Origin: Hyaloperonospora brassicae | Lineage: Eukaryota; Oomycota; Peronosporomycetes; Peronosporales; Peronosporaceae | Reading direction: 5' to 3' | NCBI GenBank assembly: GCA_947650285.1 | Contig: CANTFL010001444.1 | Span: forward strand, 62,001 to 126,000 | DNA length: 64,000 bases | Shown: piece by piece, positions 42,202-55,142 of the stretch | How positions within the stretch are numbered: position 1 is the stretch's first letter | Layout of the letters: each line of letters opens with the position of its first letter | Notes under the pieces: model-generated | The model's database searches: none | What the model saw: only the letters and a program-made list of their open reading frames with translations | Told to the model about the DNA's origin: nothing | Position numbers and translations under genes: made by a program

Positions 42202-45046
42202 CTACTCGCTACCAGCACCACCTCGACTCGATACCGCTACACCTCGGTGACTAGCCAAAAGCAGCAGCTCGTCAAGCATGTCGTGCGGAAGTCCAGCAAA
42301 AGGCTGTCGATCAATGCAGAGATGAGACAAGACGAAGAACGATTACGAAGATTGCAGCGCGCCGGCTTACCTGCGTTGCACTGACGCGATCGAAATGATC
42401 CACAATGAAGCGTGCGCAACGCTTTTTCAACGCAAAAGCGCTCCGAAAATGCGCTGCCTGAATGATGCCAGAGGTGCCAGCACAACAAGGGTGTTGGCGT
42501 ACGTCGCGGGGTAACGATCGAGACGTCAAACGCACCTCCATGATGATGACAGCGTTCTCCACTGATAGTACCCGTCCCAAAGCGCTCTCGCACAAACTGG
42601 CGAACGAAACGCAATTGCAAAGCGCCACGCATTGTTTGTGATCGATCACATCGCACGTGGATGAATACGTGAGAAAAGCAAAGCAATACCTTCGAAGGTT
42701 GCCAACCAGGTACTGATCAGCCAGTGCATGCAGCTCCAGTGCAAAAGCTGCTTGCGCCATGCAAAGGCACGACGAAAAGTGCGTACTGCGTGAGGTCACC
42801 CAGACAAGCACGTCTACGTCCTGCTGACAAGTAAGAGCTCGTACCTGCCGTCACATCTTGTGAAGTCAGGGCGGCCACTTGGTCAGTGTATAGAAATGCC
42901 ATCAGAGCAGCAAACACATCGAACTGTGCCACCAACACACCAACTCGCAAAGACGGTCAGCGGTCGAGCTACCTACCAGCTTTGCTTCGTTGAGCTGACC
43001 AAATACTGTCCACGTACCGAATACTCGGGGATGACGATTTCCGACTGCAGCCCGTCTTTTGTTCGACCATCGAGCATTTTCTCCAGTGGCTCGCAACGAG
43101 CTGCCAAAATGCAGCCATGTGCGAAAAACCGGCGATCTTCGACCAAAAAGACGACGTCGCTTCGGGTCGGATTGTTCAGCATCTTACCCATATCTACGCT
43201 CAGTGTTGTAGTGCCTTGTCCCAATGACTGCGCGCCTTCGGACGTCTTGACCAGACAAACGGAATGGTAAAACCCAGCAGCGACCTATGTGCCCGGTGTC
43301 ACGACAACATGCAGCTTGTGCTTAGCTTGCATCTTCACGAGACAGAGCTCGTTGTCGCATGCAATAAGTACCTTGGCAACAGCTTTGCCCTGCAGAGATG
43401 CTATAAGCTGGGGGCTCAGGCAATCCATTGTTGTCTCTAAGCCAAGCTGACCGTGGTCGTTGCGGCCAAATGGAAACACCTTGCCGTCATCCGAAAGCAC
43501 TAGCGTGTGGTAGCAACCGCATGCAGCCTGGACTGCCCTCACGCGTGACAAGCTTTTTACAATCTAAAGCAGAGCATCAAAACATATTAGTCATCACAGC
43601 ATCTACACGCTGAGCCAATCCACTACACTGGGGCAAGAACCAAGCAAAAAGTCTGGACATACCGTCGGTCGGGCCATGTGTAGTTTGTGCCCAAGACCGA
43701 GCTGACCGTAGTCGTTACGGCCAAATGTATAGACGGCACCGTCCTCCGTGATGACGGCGGTGTGGTAGTACCCACAAGACAGCTGCGGTACCATTGCTCT
43801 GTCCAGGGGCGAGGCTAAGCGTCTAGGCTCGAACACTGGCTCGGATGTACACCCAATCCCGAGTTGGCCGTGGTCATTTCTACCAAATGCTACGACGCCT
43901 CCTTCTCCTGAGTCAACGATGCAAGCACTGTTAGCTCGCCAACACCGCGCACATGTTCGCTACAGAACGTACTCAGCGATGCGACAGTGAAGTGCTGACC
44001 GCACGCAACTGCTAGTACTGGATGCCGTGAGAAATAACCAACAGGTCGAGGTACAAGCTGGTCGTTGCCACCCCCTGATCCGAGCTGCCCGTAGTCATTG
44101 CGACCGCATGCGTACAGCTCACCACTGTCCGTCACAATTGCCGTGTGGAAGTAGCTGCAAGCAGCATCGACAACGCGCTTGCTCGTCAATTCTCCCACAA
44201 GCATAGGCTCCTCTACATTTGTGGCAGAGCCGATACCCAGCTGCCCGTGCACGTTCAACCCGACGGTGTATAACTGTCCATTTGCTACAAAAGTAGCGCC
44301 GCCGTGCAACATCTCACAAGTGAGCACCTCCCATCTAATAACAGTCTGCCAGCCTTTCGTCGTCGACTTCACTCCGTACCGCTCAGTGCTGCAAGGTGTT
44401 CACTACCGTTGCCCGAGAAGACTCGAGTCGTGCCAAGAGAACTCAGTCCTGGCGAGAACTGGAGCGTGGGCACGCGCTCGGTCGACCCCATTGCACATTG
44501 GCCGCTACCGACGACACCACCACACGTCACGACGACGTCAGCACAGCACACATCACTCTGATCCGCTGCAACAAACCGACGGCATACCTGTCATTGTGAC
44601 CGCACGTAAACACATTTCCGCTCTCTGCAATGCGTCACACACACAAAAACGATCCCAAGCGCACGGGACAGCATCCGTCAGTGCTCGGACAGAGGCAACC
44701 AGAATTGCAACAATGCGAACGCACCGGACAGAAAACTCGTGAGCTCATTCCCACAAGCAACGTCCGCGACGGCTGTTTGCCCATTGGCACTGCTGTCGAA
44801 CTCGACGCGTGTTGGCTTGTGACGATCGGCCGTGTCGCCGAGCGCTAACTCCCCGCAGGTGTTCTGTCCACCACACGAACGTGTCACGTGTGTTTGACGC
44901 TCAGACTGTCGAGTGTCAACGTGCTCTCGCTCTTATCGCCTCACAGGCGCACGCACACACACACACACACACACCTGACCGAAACTATAGGCGCGCAATA
45001 GCTCGGGCGCATCGCCTTTGGCGTCGCTGGATAAGGTGCGGTGCAT
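42202..45046 (-). CDS. RCC1-repeat BTB-domain protein (RCBTB-like)
   Basis: Twelve exons: 45046-44975, 44863-44725, 44624-44588, 44504-44380, 44284-43973, 43907-43663, 43563-43303, 43245-43018, 42923-42845, 42750-42536, 42457-42371 and 42303-42202, giving 633 residues. Residues 17-395 form RCC1 beta-propeller blades, with repeated motifs such as GRNDYGQLG, GHNDSGQCAMG and CGYYHTAVITEDG. A BTB domain starts near 415 (SDVVFLVEDRRFFAHGCILA...FDVFAALMAFLYTD), followed by a BACK-like helical tail (LADQYLVGNLRRY, FIVDHFDRVS). Such proteins often recruit Cullin-3 ligases. Exon 3 is a 37-bp micro-exon. The splice model is inferred from repeat continuity; exon 10 has a NAGNAG acceptor, so one Ala is uncertain. 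Confidence 0.82.
44954..44974 (-). repeat. (GT)n microsatellite at the first RCC1-BTB splice donor
   Basis: On the gene's strand, exon 1 ends GGTCAG and the intron begins at once with a run of about ten GT units. The donor dinucleotide is therefore the first unit of the repeat, and length changes would shift the downstream sequence without destroying the donor. Confidence 0.8.
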
Positions 45047-46371
<1,325 letters not shown>

Positions 46372-47612
46372 ATGGGCGTAACGAAGAAAGAGATGCCGCT
46401 GCTGCAGCACGGCGGCCCCTACGCGGCCACGAGCCCCACGGCGTCGTCCGTGTCGTCGTCCTACTCGCGCGTGGCCTCGGAAGAGCTCATTGTGCCCGCG
46501 CCAGACAGCGTCAACTCGGTCTACTACGGCGTCGACGCCTTTTCGCCCACGCTCGTGGATTTCTACACAGTGGACCAGAAACGCATTGTCTGGTCCTCCC
46601 GGGCCCACCGCAAGATCATGACGACGCTTTACCGCGCGTGGCACGGCAAGCACTGGAAGATGTACTCGCTCAGCTTCTGGGGCGGCCTCTGTGCCATCGT
46701 GGCCTTTCTGTTCTTTCTCGCAGGCGCAGTGGGCGAGTCCGTGGCCTTTGGCGCCAGCGACGGGAGGGACTCGATCACGACGCAGAGAATGGAGCACCAA
46801 GTGCACTCGTCCGTGGACCTGCCATTGCTGCTGGCCGCTGTGTTTTTCCTCGCGTACCACGCGATCACGTACTTGGAAGTCATCAACTGCTGCCACAACC
46901 TCGAGATTTGGCTCGAGGAGTACTTCCACGGCACGGAGCCCGTTCTCGAGCGCCAGTACGTCGGCTTCTTCCCGAGTCGCATTGACTTTTGGACCGCCAT
47001 CTTGGGCATGTTCGGGTCCATGCTCTACGTCTTCGCTCGGGCATATGTGTGGGTAAAAGCCGACACGGAAAATTTTGGCATTGTCAGCGTCAAGCGCGAC
47101 GACTTGAGCCTCATTGTGGGCTACTGGGTGCCGTTCTTTGCCGGGTCGTTCCTGTTGCTGCTCAGCGCCTACTTGGCGCACGTTGAGGTCGTCCACCAAT
47201 GGTTTTCGTGCCGACTCACGACGCTCGAGACTTGGATCACTGGTACGTTTCGACTGCTATTGCTTCGCTGTAGCTCTGTTTTGCTAGGAGAGTGTGGCAG
47301 TGTAGTGACGCTCTTCGCTTCTTTGCTTCTTGTGTGTCAGGTCTGAACATGCTCGCGATGGTCGGCTTCTTCCTGTCGTCCACGCTGCAGTTCATGGACC
47401 CGTTTTCGGCGCTGTTTTCGTTCCAGACGTGCGTGATGCCTTTCGCGTCAGGCTGTGTGCTGGGCCTTGGCTCGAGCGTGCTGAGCCTCATGGAGCTGGA
47501 GAAGATCCACAAGCGCCACAAGCACCCGGAGTACGGCCTCTACGCGTGTCCCACTGGTTACGGCACTGCTGCAGGCTACGGATCGTACAAGCAGCAGCAG
47601 CAACAAGTATAA
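46372..47612 (+). CDS. Six-transmembrane protein of unknown function
   Basis: Exons 46372-47242 and 47341-47612, with a 98-bp intron, give 380 residues. A cytosolic-looking N-terminus of about 100 residues (Ser/Thr rich, then VYYGVDAFSPTLVDFYTVDQ) precedes six hydrophobic segments at about 105-130, 150-170, 205-230, 245-270, 291-310 and 325-345. Charged motifs lie between them: CCHNLEIWLEEYFHGTEPVL after segment 2 and KIHKRHKHPEYGLY after segment 6. The tail ends in poly-Gln. The opening MGVTKKEM could be an N-myristoylation site. No transporter or receptor signature is recognised. Confidence 0.8.
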
Positions 47613-47787
47613 GTAGTAGACTAAAGCAGTTGATCTGCTCGAGCTATATTGAGTACAGCACAGAGACAGGTTTTCGAACTTGTGTCAGCCTCACGTCAAT
47701 TGCGCGCTTCCTCACCAGCTCCAGATTCCGATCGCGCGTCACCGCTTCGAGCAGAAACAGCATCAACAACAACAACAACAACAGTAG

Positions 47788-48585
47788 TCATGCAAGAAGC
47801 GCCGCGAGGAAACGACCGCGACTCTGGATGTCGGCGTTCGTCGGGTACGCAGCAACGGCCTTGTGGACCAGCGCCACGTGCGGTCTCGCTACCGCGGCAT
47901 TTTCATCTGTCCGAGCAGCGGTCGACATTGAGTCACACGTCTTCATCACTTTCATCGCAAACAACAAGTCGTACCCGTGTTGGAGCAAAAGACCAGCAGC
48001 GCCCAGCAGCCTTCAGCTTGAAGGGCCTCGTTCTCGGGATGTGTCTCCATTGCCTTGAGCACCGCTGCAATGGCGCCTTGTTCTCGCACCAGCACCAAGT
48101 TTGGCACTAGCAACACACGACATTTACACTGTATCATCATGTACCCATTTACTCGTCAATGGCTCATCTCGACAGCAAACAAAACTCACAGCAATGGAAC
48201 GCCACATTGCGCAGAGCGTGGCAGCCGTCTTCCTGCACAGTTCCATTGGCGACATTGCGCTCCATGGCACCGACAACGGCCTCGACCGCTCCTGCTTGGC
48301 CTGCCGCTTCTTTGCTCACCACTGGATCACCTCATCCACACACACACACACACACCGCAGTTACATATAACAAAGAAACCCTTTCGGTCGAGCCGTTTCA
48401 GAGAACTCAGGCGCAAACCGCAACTCACGGTTGTTAAATGTGACATGCGAGAGTTTCGCAAACCCCTCGAGTGCAACGAGCGGAGAGTCGCTCTGCACGA
48501 GGGCGACCACCTCGGCGACCTCGCGGTGCAGTGCGTCGCGTTTGCGCTGCTCAGCTGCTCCTTGCAGTTCACCCGCGACGGCCAT
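47788..48585 (-). CDS. Small ARM-repeat protein
   Basis: Four exons, 48585-48429, 48321-48190, 48106-47975 and 47906-47788, give 179 residues. Two exons are exactly 132 bp and each encodes one armadillo-like repeat: AGAVEAVVGAMERN...VQEDGCHALRNVAF and QGAIAAVLKAMETHPENEALQAEGCWALL. The last repeat ends ALVHKAVAAYPTNADIQSRG. These pack into a superhelix that binds peptides or proteins; no catalytic function is expected. The intron 3 boundaries were chosen because they alone join the frames cleanly with a 68-bp intron. An upstream first exon is possible. Intron 1 contains a GT run. The gene is divergent from the EF-hand gene, with 208 bp between starts. Confidence 0.65.
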
Positions 48586-48793
48586 TTCGTTGAGCGACGC
48601 AGCAACAGTGGGAGCTTTTGTCCACCTTTGTAGGCGCCGTACCCATTTGCATGTCGATAGATATGTGCGTGCACACAATCGGGGGAGCCCCAAATAGTCC
48701 ACGCACCGTCCGACTTGCGTGCCTAAACTAGCAAAAGTAAACAAAGAGTCGCGCGCGCAATCTTACTTCAGCACGACCATTCCGTCCTTGTCC

Positions 48794-50036
48794 ATGGGGA
48801 ACAAGCAAGCCAAGCCGACGGCGCCTCCTGCCAGCGCCTCACGCAGTGCACCACCACCAGCAGCAGCAGCAGCAGCAGCACCAGCAGCAGCAGCACCAGC
48901 ACCGCCGCCGTCTACTGCACCTGTACCACCAGCGCCGTCGTGCTCTGCTCCTCCTCCGCCCGCGTCGGATCCAGTGCCTGCCGCGTCCAGCGCTCCGCGT
49001 GCGTCGCCAACGCCCTCAGTGCCTCCGTCGCCCCAGTCGCTGCTCGAGACGAAACTGGCCGATGTCGACGTGTCGGCGATCTTTTCGCCGTACGAGATGC
49101 GGTCGATTCGCAAGCACTTGGCGGCGGTGCTCGGACAGCACGAGAAGGACGCAGTGGTGATCCCCAAGGACGAGTTCTTCCGCTTCTTGGCAGGCGGAGA
49201 CAGCAGCACGTCGAGTCTGTATGCGAATCGCCTCTACGCGATCTTTGACATGGAAAAGAAGGGACATGTAAGCACATTGTAGCAATGGAGAGATAGAGTG
49301 TCTATGCCTTGTGTGTGTATAAATGTCTATATGTGTGTGGGTGTGTGGAGAGGGGTCGATGCGGCGGTCGCTCGCTCCTCTCTTCGCTTGCATAGTTTTT
49401 CGTCGCGCATGTCATTGACTGGTTCCTTGTGTGTGCACTTTTGCAGGTGACGTTTGAGAATCTCATGAAGGGGTTGTCGCTGCTGAGTCAAAAGGCGACT
49501 CGTGAGCAGAAGCTGATGCTGTCGTTTTACCTGCTGGATCCAAAAGGCACGGGAGTCATTACGAAGAAAATGACCACGGAACTGCTACGCTCGTGTCTCG
49601 ATGAATGCAACGGTGCGGAACTGTGTCGTTTGTCTTGGCGCGTTGAAAACGGCTCATTGTCGGACATGTGTATACCCACGTTTCATTGCTTTGCTGACGT
49701 CGTGTGCTGCTGCTGCGGGTGTAGAGTTGGAGATCTCGCTGTCGGAGAGTCAGCTGGCCCATATCGTGGACAATACGTTTCTGGACGCCGACTCGGACCA
49801 CAATGGAGTCATTGATTTGAACGAGTATCAGGTGCGTATCGCTCATGCTGTTTTGAGAGGGCGAGCGAGACATCGACTGTGTTGATAACTTGTACTTTCT
49901 GCCTTGTGCTCGTGCTCTGCAGGCTCTCGACGCGAAGCACCCGGGACTGTTTGACTTCCTCACCGTGGACGCTTTTGGAGTGCTTAGTCACCTTGAAAAA
50001 GTGCACTCGATGAGCGTCACCGTTCCTCAGTATTGA
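48794..50036 (+). CDS. N-myristoylation-type EF-hand protein (calcineurin B / CBL-like)
   Basis: Exons 48794-49267, 49447-49612, 49725-49831 and 49923-50036 give 286 residues. MGNKQAKP is a strong N-myristoylation context. Residues 12-80 are an Ala/Pro/Ser-rich linker, after which four EF-hand-like units follow. Only one loop is canonical: Asp236-Ser-Asp-His-Asn240-Gly-Val-Ile-Asp-Leu-Asn-Glu247. The loops FDMEKKGHVTFEN and LLDPKGTGVITKKM have lost acidic ligands. This suggests a membrane-tethered Ca2+ sensor acting through a partner kinase or phosphatase, by analogy with calcineurin B and CBL proteins. The intron at 49268-49446 is rich in TG. The gene is convergent with the lipoyl protein gene. 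Confidence 0.8.
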
Positions 50037-50175
50037 GTTGAGACTTTCTTGACACATACACACAAATGCAGCATGCAATGTCACGAAGCGCTTTTCTATC
50101 AACAACGTAGCAAACCAATTCTTTGGCAGGGGCGCCCATCGCACGTGCAGTGTATTTGCATGCCTGACATGTTTC

Positions 50176-50956
50176 TTACTTCGTTGACAACAGCTCCGCG
50201 GGCGTCATGCCCGTGATCCCGTACAGAGCAATGTACGCTTGCTGTCGCTTGATGAGGCTCGTGGAGATGGCGCTCTTCTTGATGCCAAGACCCCATTTGT
50301 TCTCGAAAACGGCGCCGGCGCTCGCAGCGCGAGTAACTGCCTTTGGCAGAGGTGCCACTGAAGCCGCCGAGATGGAAGGACCGGCTTTGGTTTCATTCGT
50401 GGTCGGCGAAGTCGCGGCCACTGGTTCGCTGATGGTTGAGCTCATGACCTCCTCCTCTTTTGCTGGTGTGTCTGCCGCCTTCGGCAGCTCACCACCAGCA
50501 GAAACAGTCGGGCCGTCTTCGAGCTTAAAGTCCTTGAAGGCAGCAATCGACTCCTCCTCGTCGCATACGACCATCATAGGCTGCCCCACAGGCACGTTCT
50601 CCGTGCCCTCTGGAATGAGGATCTTGGCCAGAAACATGTCGTCCGTGGCCTCGTAGTCGACGACGGCCTTGTCCGTCTCAATCTCGCACACGACGTCGCC
50701 CGCGGAGATGGCGTCGCCTTCCTTCGTGATCCACTTGGACATGTTGCCCGTCTCCATCGTCGGCGATAGGGCTACACGCAGCGACAGAAGAGAAGGAACC
50801 CGTCACTTTAGACACAGTCACGGGGTCAAGTGCGTTTGCAAACGTACATGGCAGTCCAATGACCTCGTGCGGAGGGTACGAAGCGAAGCTGCGCGCGAGA
50901 CGAGCGGCCGTGCGTTGCTGCATCGCAGCGCGAAGGCGGAAGGCAGTGCGAAGCAT
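50176..50956 (-). CDS. Lipoyl-domain protein lacking the E2 catalytic domain (E3BP/PDHX-like)
   Basis: Exons 50956-50848 and 50771-50176, with a 76-bp intron, give 234 residues. An Arg-rich presequence (MLRTAFRLRAAMQQRTAARL) suggests import into mitochondria. A lipoyl domain follows: LPSLSPTMETGNMSKWITKE...EIETDKAVVDYEA, with lipoyl-lysine Lys71. After a Thr/Ala/Pro-rich linker the last 45 residues (LGIKKSAISTSLIKRQQAYI) form a short helical segment. There is no acyltransferase domain and no HxxxD active site. This resembles the E3-binding component X of pyruvate dehydrogenase or a truncated E2. The LSPTMETG signature points to the PDH rather than the BCKDH branch. Confidence 0.8.
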
Positions 50957-51177
50957 AGCGCGTGACAAACTGTGTGGCTTCTTCGTAGAGGGGACAGACA
51001 CTTAATCACTTCCGACTCCACGCAGCAGCTCGTGGATGAATGGCAGTTGTGGCAAAGACGAGCGCACTGGTTCGGATAGATTGATTGGTTACCCCCTCCC
51101 GCCACATCGTAATCATACCATCGGCATGATCGTGCACTGCGACAACGACGAACGGGTCGTTCCTCGGCCGTGCGCAC

Positions 51178-53717
51178 TTACTCTATCACGTCCCATTCGT
51201 CCTTGTCATCGCTATGGACCACAACAGTGCGAACGTCACGGCACAAATTATGGCCACTGGCCGTGAACGAAGTCGTAGCTGCACTTCTTGCACTGGCGTC
51301 AATGTCGGTGTCGATCGCTGCAGATGCAAGTGCTGCCTGCTTGTTCGGCTCTGGCTTCTCCCCTGGCTTCAACGTGGTCGGGGATGCCTTGGCCTTTGCG
51401 CTTCCATTGTCAATGGTTGCGGTCGTCGTGTCAGCTTCCGCAAGGTGTCGACCGTCTTTGGCTGGCGAGAACGACGGCGAATTCGGCACGATCGTGCGAG
51501 TGTCGATCGTCGCTGCCAATTCGCAAGGAAGATCGCTAAGTTTGGACCTATTGGTCTCATTGATCAAACGCATCCCTTGGAGACCAAGTGCTTGGACGTG
51601 GCGAAACAGATCCGATGCGGCTACCAACCGGGCGCGTAGAGTGTCTGCATTGTTGTCTTGAATGACTCTGCGTGATCAAGCGATGGTCAGTTTTATTTGC
51701 AGCTCATAGCAGTGCTGAAACATACCTTTCTGCAGTGCTGCTTGCTGACGAGGCCATGGCCACTTGCAGTGCAGCCGCCTGCTGCGTTGTGTGCTAGTAT
51801 TGCCGAACATCACACAGACAAATCGTAAGTAATGCTCCGCACATCTCCGACACATTACATGCATGCGCACCTTTTCTCGGCTTGTAAGTTGAGCACGGTA
51901 CGCCTCAAGCTCGCACCGAAAAGAAGAAATTGAGTTTTGTAGCTCTTGTCGCTCGTTGGCGTCGAAACTGCTGTTGGCACGAGCACGAGCTGCTGCGGCA
52001 GCAGCTATGTCTGCTTTGGCAGCTTTGTTTTCTGCAGCAACGACCTTTTCTTCCGCAGCAGCCAGTAAGCCAACAATCTCCGCACTCTCTTCTTTCAAAA
52101 CTGCAAGCTTTGATTCCAGGTCAGCTATTTTTTTCTTGCAGTCGGCCAGCTTTTCCTCCTTTGCACACAATGTGGCGACACGTTTCTCCAACGTAGTGAT
52201 CTCCTCGCGCGAGCGTGCAAGTTCAACTTCGCAGTCGGCCAGCTCTTCGTCCTTCGCACTCTGCAGTGTCTGCAGAGTTTCGTTCTCGTTGACGAGCGCG
52301 GCCATCTTCTCGCTCGCTTCCCTTCGCTGTTCATAATGCTCTGCTTCAATCTTTTGCTGGTACTTCTTGAGTTCTTCTTTTAGCTTGACCGCCATTTCTC
52401 GCGACGTCGCCTCGCAATCCGCCTCAAAGCGCTTCGTCAAAGCTTGCTTGTTCTTCACTTCCGCTTCTTTCTGTTTTGCCCCCAACTCTTCGTGTAGCTT
52501 TGCGGTCGCTTGCAACGCCGCTTCTTTTGTTTTCATTTCGCCATCCTTTGCGGCCAATTCTGCTTTTAGTTGGAGATTTTCTGCTGAAGCTGCCTGCAGC
52601 TCGGCCATCAAGTGCAAATTTTCTTTCGTCAATTTGTCGACTTGACTTGTCCCAATTTGCTCCAATCCTTTCTCCATCGCTACCATAGCTTTTGCAGCCT
52701 TGAGCTGACTTTCCGCAGCCTCCGGTTTACTTTCGAGCTCCTGGGTGGCAGCGTGCACAAATCCGAGCTCCACACCCACTCGTTTGCGCTTCTTTGCTGG
52801 CAGGTATGGTGATTCTGCTGGCACAGCACATTTTGTCGTTGCGTCGAACAGTTCGTCAGAAACAGTCGTCGGGTCGACATCTTGTAGCACTTCGCTCACT
52901 TTGCTCTCTACAGCCACGGGCTGTGGTCCCGTCGAACTGATACGAAAGAACAAGCACGCACGCCAGTTTGTCAACAGCGGCCTTCACTTTTCGATGTTAC
53001 AAGAAGCCACAATACTCGTTGCACTCACGTAAGGAATTCCAGCTTAAACGCCATTGGAGTAACCCCTGCAAAACGGAAACAACAAATCTACATTTACCAT
53101 GTCACGCGTGAAAGAAACCAGCTGCGTAAAAACTACCCTTGCTATCGTACCTGCTGGGGTCGCGCCAGGCTTTGTGAAATGCACTGTATAGCCCCTGCCC
53201 AGTCGCACTGAGCCTCCTTTGCCTACGCGGTCTGCATTGACCCAAATACCATTCCGGCTGCACATCAAGTGCCACCATCGCCCATCAGTATTCTGCATGC
53301 AGCTTGACGAATCCACCGACGATTCCACAAACCTGTTGTCGCAAAGCTTGACAATGGGTTCGCCCGAAGCGTCGATGCCGTCTCGCTGCACAACGCAATG
53401 CTTTCACATTACAAAACGACATTGACAAATAAAAAATACAAACATCGTCAGTAGTTTGTTAAGCCCATGTCGTCGATCATTGACTGTCCGGGGACTATCG
53501 CCTCTCTTTTCCATGTATTTGCACAGTTTATCCTCGCTTATCGTACCACGCTGCTGATAAAAAGCTGGTTAATCACGTGATCGCAGCGGCGTTTGTTGCG
53601 GCCAATTGTCGTGACGGGACGTGTCAAGTAGATGTGGTCACTGTCGTCCGCCGGCTCTTTGGTCACGAGTGTTAAGCGTCCCCACGCTTCGGCCGTGTGC
53701 GCTGGCTGTGCCGTCAT
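51178..53717 (-). CDS. FHA-domain coiled-coil protein
   Basis: Six exons, 53717-53547, 53400-53151, 53065-53029, 52936-51871, 51793-51726 and 51667-51178, give 693 residues. An FHA domain at about 10-140 contains TTIGRNKRRCDHVI, ISSVHCVVQRDG and SRNGIWVNADRV, matching the G-R, S-x-x-H and N-G phosphothreonine-binding signature. A short linker contains KKRKRVGVELG, a possible nuclear signal. A Lys/Glu/Ala-rich coiled coil spans about 240-560. The C-terminal part ends in a conserved-looking acidic tail (HSDDKDEWDVIE). FHA domains bind phosphothreonine in DNA-damage and cell-cycle proteins. Exon 3 is only 37 bp. No known orthologue is named with confidence. Confidence 0.8.
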
Positions 53718-54589
53718 GACTTTTGCCCGAGTGCGACTCACAATCAGATAAAAAAGGGACACGCTTTGGCTGGGTTTCTGACCAATCAATGAGACCGACA
53801 GCCCTCTTTCTCTAGTATGCCATGTTCACCAGCGCGTCATTTGCTTTAACGGTGACTATCGTCATGAGAACTGGACGGCCGATCAACCGTTACAGTGAAA
53901 CGAGACTTCTCAAACGCTCTATGTAGCAAAACGAATCAATCTATGATTATCAGAGGGAGTTAGTTGTGAGCCAAGTATAGGGCTCAATGACTACCGGTCT
54001 GAGACTAAGCGGAAGTCAGTATTCCCAGAAACACGTTTGAGGCTCTGTGTAGCGGAGCTACACAGCTCCTTAATTCAGAGGAAGACTTAACGCTCTTACG
54101 AGTAACTTTGATTCTACGAACCCGACTCAGAGAGTCAACAAGCTCAGAGAGATTACGGTCCCTGTTCCAGGGGGACCAAACGATTCAAGAGAATCACAGC
54201 ACAGAGTGCTCAAGAGTAGCTACCTTTACAGGCGTTGCTAGCTCTTCCGATCAAGACGCCTCGCAAGGCACGTGTCTTATGTTGATCAAAAGGGAAACTG
54301 GATTTTTATTTCTTTAATTAACCTAAAAGAACACCTTAGAACAACGTATTTAACCTGCCCTAAATAACCTCTTAAAAGATCTCGCAATCAATTATTGACA
54401 GACATCAGTATTCAACAATTGATACACTCACTGTGTTCTAAAATTACTTTATAGGGTATCCCCTCTCTTGTGTGCACCACACCTATCGTCGACTACCAGA
54501 CGTCGTGTAACCCAGTTACGCTCTGCAAGTAAACGGCAGTGCGGCTATGCATAATCATGACAGGACTTGTTGGTCAGTGTGTTCATATA
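53718..54589. other. Gene-free stretch, possibly retroelement-derived
   Basis: No gene is visible. The part from about 53960 to 54540 has an LTR-leader-like character: GAGCC...GGCTC short inversions, then an AT-rich second half. No paired copy or TG...CA ends can be fixed in the window, so it is not called an LTR. Confidence 0.3.
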
Positions 54590-54650
54590 GCAGCTTTCGA
54601 GTTTCGCTGCACATACAAGCATTGCATGTGCAGCGAAACTCGAAAGCTGC
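54590..54650. repeat. Perfect 25-bp inverted repeat (hairpin, 11-base loop)
   Basis: GCAGCTTTCGAGTTTCGCTG... at 54590-54614 is matched exactly in reverse complement at 54626-54650, with the loop ACAAGCATTGC. A minus-strand frame of 84 codons (54545-54799) runs through it and encodes no recognised family. Perfect arms imply a recent origin or selection. Confidence 0.9.
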
Positions 54651-55142
54651 TTAGCTTTTTCCATACCCTCAACTACTCGATTGCCCAAAGAAATTGCTTC
54701 TAACTCGTACGTGATCGTTCTATGCATATCGACTGTCACATTGGTACGGCTTTCTCCAATATTTGTACTACTTGGCGCAGATGAGAGCAATTTTCCCATC
54801 CCTTTGCGTTAAATAGTGTTTACCTGCGTAGTGAATGATTTCCAAGAATGTTACCTTTGAAAATTGTATTCTTCGTAGAATACGACAGCCTACAATCGTC
54901 AGGAATGGATAAATAACATAAAATTTCAGACCGCACTTGATTACGCATTGTATTTATTGACCAATAGGGTGAGCATGATGATATTGAATTCTTTATCAGC
55001 AAATCAAATCGAATTAATGCAATATTTAGGACCAATCATGGAGTAGATTGACAAGTGAAGCTCTGACATCCACCTCTCCGACGTATCGGGTCGAACGGAG
55101 CAGTGTTATAATTGTTATCACTGTTCAAACACTAAGATAATC

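Noticed and set aside
54545..54799. 84-codon minus-strand frame as a gene
   Set aside because: It runs through a perfect hairpin and has no recognisable family or intron context; the hairpin is annotated instead.
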